Source: Meghimatium bilineatum (taxonomy: Eukaryota; Mollusca; Gastropoda; Stylommatophora; Philomycidae). From it: DNA of 64,000 nucleotides. Both the position numbers and the translations under genes were made by a program. Below the pieces are notes generated by a model. It saw only the letters and a list, made by a program, of their open reading frames with translations. It was not told where the DNA came from and ran no database searches. The stretch is from assembly GCA_034231615.1 (NCBI GenBank), contig CM067315.1:31153407-31217406 (forward strand), read 5' to 3'. This document shows positions 55,560 through 64,000 of the stretch, in pieces; within the stretch, counting starts at the first letter, position 1; every line of letters starts with the position of its first letter.

Positions 55560-57369
55560 CCTCCTTGTTGGTCATGACCCTCGATATTCTCTATGGTTTT
55601 TATTGTCAAACGCCTTATTGAAACATGCTGGAGTGCAAGGTACGAAGCCATAGCGATCATGAAAATCTTCCAGAGGTTTGCCATTTCGTGGCGAAAATCA
55701 GATTATTGGATCAGCAAATAATGGTAACTATTTAGGTATACTATAGCTACTGAGTGAATTTGATCCTTTCCTGGAGGAACATCTCAAAATATATGGAAAT
55801 CCTGGAAGAGGAAATACGTCATATTTATCTGCCAATATTTGTGAGGAATTTATTGATTTAATGGGACAACAGGTTCTTGGTACTATTCTTGAAGAAGTAA
55901 AAGAGTCAAAGTATTATTCAATGAGTGTAGATTCTACTCCAGACATCTCACACATAGATCAATTGACATTTACTGCACGATACATTAATTAAAGGATGCG
56001 AACCTGTGGAACGTTTCTTGATGTTCATCCCCATCTTTTCTCATGGGTCAAAGGATTTAACAGACACTGTTGTCGATTTTCTTAAAGAGAACAAAATTCC
56101 ACTATCAAACTGCCGTGGCCAATCATACGATAATGCGTCAAATATGTCTGGACGATACACTGGATTGCAGGCACGTATTCATGAACTGAATGAGTTTGCC
56201 ATCTATGTCCCCTGTGCAGGACACAGCCTGAATTTGGTGGGAGTAAAATCTGCAGAGTGTTATCTACAGTCTATAAAATTCTTTGACTTTGTTCAGCATC
56301 TGTATACATTTTTTGCTGGTTCTACTCATCGCTGGAATGTATTGACATCATATTTAGAAAAAGATGTTGTGGTCAAGCGTCTGTCTGACACGTTGGTCAG
56401 CACATTTTGATGCTGTTCATGCTTTGTGTAGGGGTTTCGATAAAATAAAACATGCACTGGATTCTATATCAGGTGACAATGAACAGCAAGTGACAACAAG
56501 GCGAGAGGCAGACGGTTTGAGCAAAAAAATGGACCACCTTGAAACAATATTTCTTACAATTCTTTGGCATTCTAGAAAGGATGAATACAACAAGCAAAGT
56601 TTTACAATCAAAGGATGTGAACATCTTAGTTGCCACAAATCTTCTTGTGTCGCTGAAAAGCTATCTTCAGGAAACTAGAGACAAATTCACTGAATATGAA
56701 TTCAAAGCCAGAAGTATGTGTCCAGATGCCGATTACAGTGATGGAAAAAAAACGGGAACGAACATGAAGTGTGCGTTTTAGTAGATATGATAGGCCAGGA
56801 GAAGAGTTACTTCTAAATACGTCCGAAAAGTTCAAGGTAGAAACTTTTCTCCCTATTCTAGACACTTTAATCATTGAACTAACAAGACGTGCAGAGGCGT
56901 ATTCACAAATTGGAAATCTGTTTTCTTTCTTGGGTGAATTAAAAACCATTACTTCTGATGCACTAAAGAAAAAATGCGAACATCTTGCCAATACGTACCA
57001 CAAGGACTTGAGTTATGACGACCTTTTAAATGAATGTGAGCATCTCAAGCATTACATGGTTTTGATGAAAATTGCGAGACTCTACCTGCATTGTACAGAA
57101 AAATAATTTCGGACAATTTAAAATCTGTTTTTCCGAATATTGAAATTGCACTCAGAGTGTTCATGTGCATGATGGTGAGCAACTGTGCAGGAGAACGTTC
57201 TTTTTCAAGACTTAAACTTATAAAAAATGAGCTTCGTAGTACAATGGGACAGCATCGTTTGAACTGGCTATCACTCATGAGCATAGAAAATGACATCCTG
57301 AAGACCATTGACTTCAAGCCGATAATAAAACAATTTTCTGAAAAGAAATGTCGCAAACGCTTGTTATAA
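55560..57369 (+). pseudogene. hAT transposase (ZMYM1/DUF4371-like group), frameshifted
   Basis: Readable in order through at least five frameshifts: RGLPFRGENQIIGSANNGNY, SEFDPFLEEHLKIYGNPGRG, SMSVDSTPDISHIDQLTF (first catalytic Asp), NCRGQSYDNASNMSGRYTGL (second Asp), CAGHSLNLVGVKSA, TRWSAHFDAVHALC and CAGERSFSRLKLIKNELRS (catalytic Glu and dimerisation region), with a TAA at 57367. The acidic residues survive, but frames switch near 55666, 55993, 56385, 56540, 56775 and 57095, so no protein is made. The family is known as domesticated and mobile zinc-finger MYM-type genes. Confidence 0.93.
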
Positions 57370-57654
57370 TAAAGTACCGTACTGAAATTTGTCTAATTTA
57401 AGAATTTTTTTTTCTATTACGAATTTTAATACCTTTGTTTGACCTTGTGTAATAGATGTTATATGTTATGGCGCTTATTATTTAAAAAACATATGTAAAT
57501 ATCCGTGTTTGTGTGTAAATTTTGTTGTTTTTGCAAATATCATATGTAATACTATAAAACATGTAAATAAAATCTCTTTTCTCTGTTTTTCATGTTTAAT
57601 GTTGATTATAGTTGCAGCTGTCTATATATCTATCTATCTATCTATCTATACGCT
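57370..57654. other. hAT 3' untranslated segment with a short TATC tract
   Basis: AT-rich. (TATC)n at 57625-57650 abuts the LINE end that follows. On the - strand this is that LINE's (GATA)n tail. Confidence 0.75.
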
Positions 57655-58095
57655 GTGTCCCTTGTTTGCCTTGCAGCGTCAGGGGTGGAAGAGTTCTCTG
57701 GAGATGGCCTTCTTGTGTGCTGTTTGTAAGCTTGTTCCTGTGGCTTCTTTGATTTCTGTGATCCATCTTTTACATGGTCTGCCTCTGGCTTTATAACCGT
57801 TATGTCTATGTGTCATGGCCATTTGTGGCATGCTATATGTCGGTAGTCTGGAAGCGTGTGAAAACCACTTGATCTGCTGTCTTTTGATGTGTTCCAATAC
57901 TGGTATTGTTTTGGTTATCTGTCTGATGTTATCGTTTCTAATTCTATCTCTTAATGACACTCCGAGTATTCTTCGTAGACATGTCATTTCTGTTGTCACT
58001 ATTTTTCTTTTGTCTTGTGCTGTCAGTGTCCAGGTTTGGCACTGGTAGCATAGTGATGCAGCTGTACAGCATGTTTTAACAATTTGGTTGAAATG
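57655..58095 (-). mobile_element. LINE group b, C-terminal fragment nested in the hAT
   Basis: A 154-codon - frame reads [58 protein letters not shown] and YKARGRPCKRWITEIKEATG. It ends at CTCTTCCACCCCTGACGCTG and a (GATA)n tail. It is one of the best-preserved copies of this group. Confidence 0.93.
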
Positions 58096-58251
58096 AGTAT
58101 AGTGACAATAAAATAAATAATACATTATTTTTAATATTATCAACCATTTATTTTTTTTATTCCTGCGGGAGGGGGGGGCACTCTTTCTTTGCCGAGGGGC
58201 CCAACACTATTTCTTTGCCCGGGGGCCCTAAATGGTGTAAAGACGGCTCTG

Positions 58252-58550
58252 ACGTCCGTGCAAAGTAAAATGTCCAAGTCGTGATATTTCTCATGAGATA
58301 TAAATCTTCCAGTGTAGGGTAACAACCCTAAACAGGAAGTAGGTCTTGACATTTTATTTCTAATGATACGACCGCTTCTCCAGCCGACAGCTGTAAATTG
58401 GTACCTGACGCATGAGTTAGGGGAGGTAAAGGCAACACAGAAGGGAAATGGCATCTCCGCCTAACAGTTGCTGCGACTTAGTAGATGAAGAGTTATCTGC
58501 CAGGTTGCTACAATGGGACCTAACTTTAACTTTGCTAGGGATAATGTACT
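58252..58550 (+). mobile_element. SINE-B copy, right half
   Basis: After the duplicated ACGTCCGT the SINE continues: TCTCCAGCCGACAGCTGTAA, TTGGTACCTGACGCATGAGT and TTGCTGCGACTTAGTAGATG, colinear with 15800-16010. Confidence 0.9.
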
Positions 58551-58589
58551 AGTTGTTACTGTTACTACTAGTAAGTCACATCATTGGCT

Positions 58590-59070
58590 TTCTAACATCT
58601 TGTCTCGATCTCTCTATCGAGTTTGCCATCATCTGTAAAAACGTTTCCTAAATATCTGAACTGCTTTAGTGTTGTACCATCGACAGATACATTTAATTAG
58701 CTTAGTGTTTTGATAGTGTCATCATAGCAGCAGCAGAGAGCGGGGGAAAGTGGCTACATATACTTTTAAATGTAATATGTAAGACACAAGAAACATCAGA
58801 AAACTGGAGAAACACTACAATCATTTATGGCCAATCAATCTTTTTCAGAACTCCCACTTAACTTATCTTAGCTTAATCTCATTTCCTGAGTTGCCGTAAT
58901 TAAACATTTGGGACCCGAGATATTTGAAGGTGGTAACTTCTTCAAGTTTGTGACCGTTTACCCCGATACTCCTGGGATTTTGTTTGGTTTCACTTGTCAC
59001 CAATATCTTACTTGTATCAATGCTAATTTCCATGCCGTATTTCCGACTAACTTCTTCCAACTTGAATTAT
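58590..59070 (-). mobile_element. LINE internal RT fragment
   Basis: The - strand reads KYGMEISIDTSKILVTSETK, NPRSIGVNGHKLEEVTTFKY and LGSQMFNYGNSGNEIKLR, the thumb-proximal region of RT. A second worn copy of the same block lies at 58600-58700. Confidence 0.85.
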
Positions 59071-59089
59071 ACACAAAAACGTCATTTGT

Positions 59090-59302
59090 ACTACAATGGT
59101 ACCAACTCACTGTAGCATCTCTGGTAACGAAAAAGCAGACAAATTGATAAATACGCGCAGCAACCTCCCTCAGACCGGCGTAACTCAAAGTTTCAGTGAG
59201 GTAAGGACTCTGCTAAAACAATCTATGCTACTTTATTGGCGAGAACTAAACGGAAACTATAATTCTAGGCAAGACAAAATGAACACTTTGAACAGAAATT
59301 AA
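59090..59302 (+). mobile_element. RNase H fragment of a non-LTR retrotransposon
   Basis: Reads VPTHCSISGNEKADKLINT, corresponding to the VPAHCGIxGNExAD motif, then FSEVRTLLKQSMLLYWREL. Open for 68 codons. Confidence 0.85.
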
Positions 59303-59340
59303 TAAATCACGATATTTCGACTACAGCGGTACTCCCCCGT

Positions 59341-59629
59341 CTTTTCTTCTTCTTCTTCTTGTGCGTTCGTTCTCAAACTCCTGCAGGTTAGCAGGATGTA
59401 GTCTGGAGAACGGAATGCGTTGTGTCATGGTTTACAGTATTGCTGCGATATCTGCGCCTTTCGGCCTGATACATCCGACTTCAGCATGGCTTTGGGTCGC
59501 TGACCCTATATGGGATGGGACAGCTAACTCCATCCCATAAACTCCTTAGTCGCCTTTTACGACATGCGTGGAAGGTAAACATTGTTGCTATTCTTTGTTC
59601 CTCTTTCGGGCCCCGGCAACACATGGGTG
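59341..59629 (-). mobile_element. SINE-F copy, full length, exact 10-bp target duplication
   Basis: 289 bp flanked by ACTCCCCCGT at 59331-59340 and 59630-59639. On the - strand the 5' end reads TCACCCATGTGTTGCCGGGG and the 3' end is (GAA)n. Best reference copy of the family here. Confidence 0.95.
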
Positions 59630-59701
59630 ACTCCCCCGTTTAAAAGCATTCTTAAACTTAATCGGTATAATCGACCCTGCGGAATTTATCTATATCTACA
59701 C

Positions 59702-60075
59702 ACAATTAAAAAACATAATTGATGCCTTTGAGATGTGGGTATAGCGAGGAATAAGGAGAACATAATGGAAAGAGAAGAAAACAAAGAGGTTCTAAAATCA
59801 CTTAATATGAAGAAAGAATTACTAAGAGAAATAAAGATCAGGCAAATAAAATATTTTGGACACATTAAAAGGCATGACACCTTGTTGAAGGCCTTACTTG
59901 AAGGTAAAATCAAAGGGAAGCGAGCAAGAGGTAGGCAGAGATACAAGTTGGAGAGTAACATCATAAGATGGACAGGTTACAGTCTAGCAGAGTGCACAAC
60001 CAAAACAAGATACAGGGGATGTTGGAGGTCTGTTGCAGCCAACCTTCGTTGCGGAGACGACACTTGGTGATGATG
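59702..60075 (+). mobile_element. LINE group a, 3' end
   Basis: Reads LLREIKIRQIKYFGHIKRHD, GKIKGKRARGRQRYKLESNI and YSLAECTTKTRYRGCWRSVA, with stop TGA and a GATGATGGA end. ATCTATAT occurs on both sides and may be the target duplication. Confidence 0.92.
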
Positions 60076-60420
60076 GACTACATCTATATAGCATCCGAAA
60101 AGACACCAGAACACAAACTGCAGTATTGTCCCAGTTTTGATGTTCACAGAACGATAATCTGGCCCACAAGAGCGTCTTTGTGAAACAAGCTGGGGGGGGG
60201 GGGACCCAAGATGACCTAAAACAAACCGCTCTATACATCACCAATATTGGACTGGATGTTTAACCATTTATCGCATAAGAATAAATTCACCACGGTTATC
60301 AAGGACTACGACGGGCAGTGGTAACAAAGTTGCTTTAGCTGAACAATTTAAGAATAAATGGAATGAGATCATGGGCCGCTGGATCAGCAACCAACCAACG
60401 AATACCAATGGCAAAGCAAT
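60076..60420. other. Interval with small relics
   Basis: A 12-G run at about 60192-60204, a LINE group k scrap (CGGTTATCAAGGACTACGAC) near 60296 and a SINE-J tail (GGATCAGCAACCAACCAAC) near 60380. Confidence 0.55.
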
Positions 60421-60520
60421 ATAAATTAAACTGGTTACTATAAATTAAACTGGTTACTATAAATTAAACTGGTTACTATAAATTAAACTGGTTACTATAA
60501 ATTAAACTGGTTACTATAAA
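60421..60520. repeat. 21-bp tandem repeat, about 4.7 copies
   Basis: ATAAATTAAACTGGTTACTA plus T is repeated without differences. Confidence 0.97.
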
Positions 60521-60540
60521 AACTTACCGTACCTAGGAAT

Positions 60541-61074
60541 TATCATCATCATCAAGTGCCGTCTCCGCAACGAAGGTTGGCTGCAACGTATCTCCAACAT
60601 CTCCTGTCTCTTGTCTTGGTGGTGCACTCTGCTAGACTGTAACCTGTCCATCGTGTAATGTTACTCTCCCACTGGTGTCTCTGCCTACCTCTTGCTCGCT
60701 TCCCTTTGACTTTACCCTCAAGTAAGGTCTTCAATAAGGTGTCATGTCTTTTAATGTGTCCAAAGTATTTTATTTGCCTGATCTTTATTTCTCTTAGTAG
60801 TTCTTTCTTCATATTAAGTGTCTTTAGCACCTCTTTATTTGTTTTCTTCTCTTTCCATGATGTTCTCCCTATTCTTCTATATACCCACATCTCAAAGGCA
60901 TCAATTTTGTCTTCTAATTGTTTATTTAGTGTCCATGTTTCTGAGCCATACATTAATATGGAATAGATGTAGCATTTTATAATTCTCATTTTTAACTTGT
61001 TTGTAATTTGTTTAGATATTAATAATTTCCTCATGTCATTGAAGGTACTTTTAGCCATTCCTATTCTCCTTTTA
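60541..61074 (-). mobile_element. LINE group a, young 5'-truncated insertion with exact 10-bp target duplication
   Basis: Flanked by ACCTAGGAAT at 60531-60540 and 61075-61084. A single open 168-codon - frame (61058-60552) covers the RT C terminus: SKQITNKLKMRIIKCYIYSI, RRIGRTSWKEKKTNKEVLKT, QIKYFGHIKRHDTLLKTLLE and RCGDGT with a stop, followed by the ATGATGATGATA tail. The absence of stops and the intact duplication mark a recent event. Confidence 0.96.
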
Positions 61075-61229
61075 ACCTAGGAATAAAAATATAATAAAAA
61101 AAGTCAATAAAAAACATACAATAAAACTACACTGGACAATTCTCAACGTGTCGATCCAAATGGGACCTTTTTCAAGAGACTAACTTATAAACTGCACAAT
61201 ACTACACAAAATAGATGACTGAATTAACG

Positions 61230-61690
61230 CAGAAACGTAACCAGGTAACAGTTGTGGAAACGCATCCAGTAGAAGAGAAAATGCGTGCTTTCATTATAAA
61301 CAAACTGGAAAGTGGGAAATTAGAGGTAATAGAGCTGTGGTTCTATATAAGAATACCGCAAAATACCAAGGAATGCCAGAAAAGCAATGTAGAGGTGCTG
61401 AAAGAATCAAAAGAGAAACTGACCTAAATCAATAATAAAAGAAAAAGACAATCTTTTTATTTTGGTCACGTCATGAGACAGGCAGGTCTGGAGAACACAG
61501 TCACAGCAGACAAGACCGAAGGCAACAGAGACAGTGGGCGACAACGCGATTAAATATTAGTTTGATAACCTGGCAGAGCATGGAAACAACACCGATCCTG
61601 ACACACAATACTGTCGACAGAGAGCTGTGGAGAACCAAGATCGCCTACGCCAGTCAGCATGGCACATGATGATGATTGATGATTAATGAC
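61230..61690 (+). mobile_element. LINE group z, C-terminal fragment
   Basis: Reads NKLESGKLEVIELWFYIR, NVEVLKESKEKLT, RQSFYFGHVMRQAGLENTVT and a RTESCGEP-type end before GATGATGATTGATGATTAAT. Colinear with 44000-44460. Confidence 0.85.
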
Positions 61691-62144
61691 GAGGTTGTGT
61701 GGGGGATGGGTGGTTGGGTGTAGGGAAAGATACAAGAAGGATCAGCATTTGAAAGCCAATATCAACGATTACCAACAATCTCTGCTGCGCTTCTAACATT
61801 CATCCAATCCTTCCCTGATGCGTAATTTCGAATTGGTGCACACCATTTTTGACATCTTGTGGACGGTACAGATATAGAAAAGGTACAATGTATGAAATGC
61901 AACTCTTAGACAACATGCAATTTCCGCAGACAAGAATTTAACTTTTTACAAGGTACACATAACATAATCTGTCCAACGAAATAGTTTTAAAAAAAACAAA
62001 AAAACTTATATATGCACATTTACTTGGATATATGTTTGGTCATTTATCACTATTATTAGAATTTTCCAAGGCTCGCAACACGGCAGTTTTCGTGTACTAG
62101 AAATAATTCTATATGTCTAACCTGAAAATACCTACCTAAATGTC
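61691..62144. other. Interval without recognised features
   Basis: No coding or repeat assignment on either strand. Confidence 0.5.
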
Positions 62145-62590
62145 TATTTTTGTATCTACCTACCTGCCTGCCGGCCTACATACCAATCTATCTTCTTACT
62201 TACCTACCTATCCTCCCATCGGCCTACCTATCTCTATCTATTTTATTACCTATCTACCTGCCCATTTTCTTACTTACCTACCTGCCCATCGGCCTACATA
62301 CCAATCTGTCAATTTTCCTACTTAACTACCTATCTTCCCATCGGTCTTCCTACCTACCTGCCCATTTTCTTACCTACCTACCTGCCCATTTTCTTACATA
62401 CGAATCTGCCAATCTTCTTACTTACCTACCTATCTGCCCTTCGGCCTACTTATCTACCTACCTGTCTGTCTGCCTGTCTGGTCCTGGTCTGTCTGTCTGC
62501 CTGGTCTGGTCCTGGTCTGTTTGTCTGTCTGCCTGGTCTAGTCCTGGTCTGTCTGCCTGGTCCTGGTCTGTCTGTCTACCTCCTCCCCCC
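62145..62590. repeat. Pyrimidine-rich CCTA/CTGT low-complexity tract
   Basis: Blocks of TACCTACCTGCCCATTTTCT and CCCATCGGCCTACATACCA alternate, turning at about 62460 into CTGTCTGTCTGCCTGGTC units. Apparently layered expansion of 4-bp and 30-50-bp units. The 163-codon + frame across it is a by-product. Confidence 0.9.
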
Positions 62591-62639
62591 CCCACCCGCT
62601 CGCCCAGCCGAGCATATGCGCCAATAGTCGATACGCAGT

Positions 62640-63530
62640 AAGAGCGAGCACAGGTACATCCGATAATTTTTTAATCCACTCGGGAGTGAGGCAGAGATGT
62701 GTATTATCCTCCCTATTGTTCATACCATACATAGATCACATCTGCAAAGTAACAAAGACAATGGAAGAAAACATTCTGAAGGATAACTTAAACTAATTGC
62801 TATTTGCAGACGAACAAGCACTAGTAGCATTATCAGAAGAGCAACTACAAATACAAATAGACAAATTACTACAAACATCCAAAAACTTTAAACGTGAAGA
62901 TAAATATAGAAAAGACCGGAGTAATAAAGATAGGAAGAACAGTGACATACCTAGGAAGTAATATAACAACAGTCTGCAAGAGCAGCAAAGAAATAAATAC
63001 ACAATAGATGTAGTAAAGCATACCAAGCCCTAGGACAATTGACACCAATCTGCAGAAATAAAAATGTAGATTTAAACACCAAAATAACACTATACAAAAC
63101 GATTATTATGCCAAGGCAGTGCTACCAACGCCAAACATGGACAACGACAGCACAATACATACGTAACCTTGTGACAGCTGAAATGGCATGCTTACGCAGA
63201 ACCCTAGGATTATCGCTAAGAGACAGTGAGAAATGAATACTTTATACAAAGAACCGGCACCGCCCTAATCTTGAAATACATTAAGAGTCAACATATCAAA
63301 CGGTTTGCACACAACAGCAGACTACTACCAGACAGCATACCCAACCATGCTGTGCTACACAGTACAGTGAAGACAGACTTAGAGGCCGACCACAAACACG
63401 TTTGACCACCGAAATAAAAAAGAGGGGACAAATTTCAGAATATACTCAGCACACACGAGGGTAATCTCCAGAAAACTCTTCTTCCCCTGGCGCTGAAAGG
63501 CAACAATGGTTTAGCAAATAGATAGATTGA
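62640..63530 (+). mobile_element. LINE group b, RT to 3' end, decayed
   Basis: Reads SDNFLIHSGVRQRCVLSSL, LLFADEQALVALSEEQLQIQ, QCYQRQTWTTTAQYIRNLV and MACLRRTLGLSLRDSEK in several frames, ending ACTCTTCTTCCCCTGGCGCT and AAATAGATAGATTG. The FADD box reads FADE. Confidence 0.88.
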
Positions 63531-64000
63531 CTTGTAATACTTGTAACATTTGTAATAATTGTAATACTTGTAATATATTTGTAAAATTTGTAATACTTTG
63601 TAACGTTTGTAATATTTGTAACACTTGTAGCAGTTGTAATACTTGCAATACGTGTAACACCTGTAACACTTATAATACTTGTAACATTTGTAATAGTAAA
63701 ACGTGTTACATTGTAATACTTGTAATACGTGTAGTACTTGTAATACTTGTAAAACTTGTAACATTTGTAACACATTTAACATTTGTAACATATGCAACAC
63801 TCGTAGCACTTGAGTTGTAAAACGCGTAATACTCATAATACTTGTACCATTTGTAATAGTAAAGCTTATAACATTTGTAATAGTAAAACTTGTAACATTT
63901 GTAATAGTAAAACTTGTAACATTTTAACACCTGTAAAACATGAATACTCGTAGCACTTAGGTTGTAAAACTTGTAATACTCATAACACTTGTAACATTTG
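63531..64000. repeat. 9-bp-based repeat (TTGTAATAC and variants), runs off the window
   Basis: TTGTAATAC, TTGTAACAT and TTGTAACAC alternate for 470 bp to the right edge. From about 63840 a 27-bp unit (CATTTGTAATAGTAAAACTT plus GTAA..) is superposed. Because the unit is a multiple of three, frames on both strands stay open; this is not evidence for a protein. Confidence 0.93.

Larger units (their letters stand above)
53142..58251 (+). mobile_element. hAT-family DNA transposon, 5.1 kb, defective
   Basis: Ends CAATGCCGTCTTAACCCAT and (reverse complement of the right end) CAGAGCCGTCTTTACACCAT form short inverted repeats. The exact 8-bp duplication ACGTCCGT lies at 53134-53141 and 58252-58259. 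GC-rich subterminal blocks with GCCCGGGGGCCC occur at both ends. It carries a hAT transposase relic (55560-57369) and two antisense LINE insertions (53898-55370 and 57655-58095). It is inserted inside a SINE-B. Confidence 0.95.

Noticed and set aside
55600-55660. IETCWSARYEA, which looks like a duplicate of the TRWSAHFDA block of the hAT transposase
   Set aside because: It is in the right place and context for the upstream block that precedes RGLPFRG, so a duplicate is not needed; the resemblance is probably chance.
62150-62641. 163-codon open frame
   Set aside because: It translates a pyrimidine-rich low-complexity tract; composition is dictated by the repeat.

Overview
The window is nuclear DNA from an animal. 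It is AT-rich and intron-rich, and it is packed with decayed LINEs, several SINE families, MITEs, microsatellites and minisatellites. I see no bacterial-style operons, ribosome binding sites or CRISPR arrays. The mix of LINE fragments with SINEs points to an invertebrate, perhaps a lophotrochozoan such as a mollusc, but the phylum is a low-confidence inference.

I can support only two host genes, and they converge. CLPP, the mitochondrial Clp protease proteolytic subunit, is on the + strand: five coding exons between 9174 and 19087, with the catalytic Ser, His and Asp all present. Its first exon (mitochondrial presequence) was not found. CAPSL, a calcyphosine-like EF-hand protein linked to cilia, is on the - strand: five coding exons between 47225 and 35251 that join into a complete 212-residue reading frame. 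A perfect RFX X-box lies at 51771-51784, next to a good splice donor, about 4.5 kb upstream of the CAPSL start codon. It is a candidate promoter and 5' UTR exon.

Layout. 1-703: a perfect TATC microsatellite. 704-4090: a graveyard of LINE pieces. 4091-9173: SINEs, a 63-bp repeat and a 27-bp minisatellite. 9174-19087: CLPP, with repeat-filled introns. 19088-35250: a repeat-only intergenic stretch with pogo-like MITEs, LINE fragments, SINEs and a 42-bp array. 35251-47225: CAPSL, whose introns hold LINE copies, a 35/36-bp array and a 45-bp array. 47226-52000: a putative 5' intron and promoter region with a CTAA-type repeat and a short hAT-like element. 53142-58251: a 5.1-kb hAT transposon with an exact 8-bp target duplication, inserted into a SINE and itself carrying two LINE insertions. 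58260-64000: more LINE and SINE copies, one LINE with an exact 10-bp duplication, ending in simple repeats that run off the window.

In-house labels: SINE-A, -B, -C, -D, -H and -J and the LINE groups (a to m) are names used only here to show which fragments belong together. SINE-E and SINE-F share a GAA-rich tail and have no tRNA-like head that I can see. The sense strand given for them is the strand ending in GAA.
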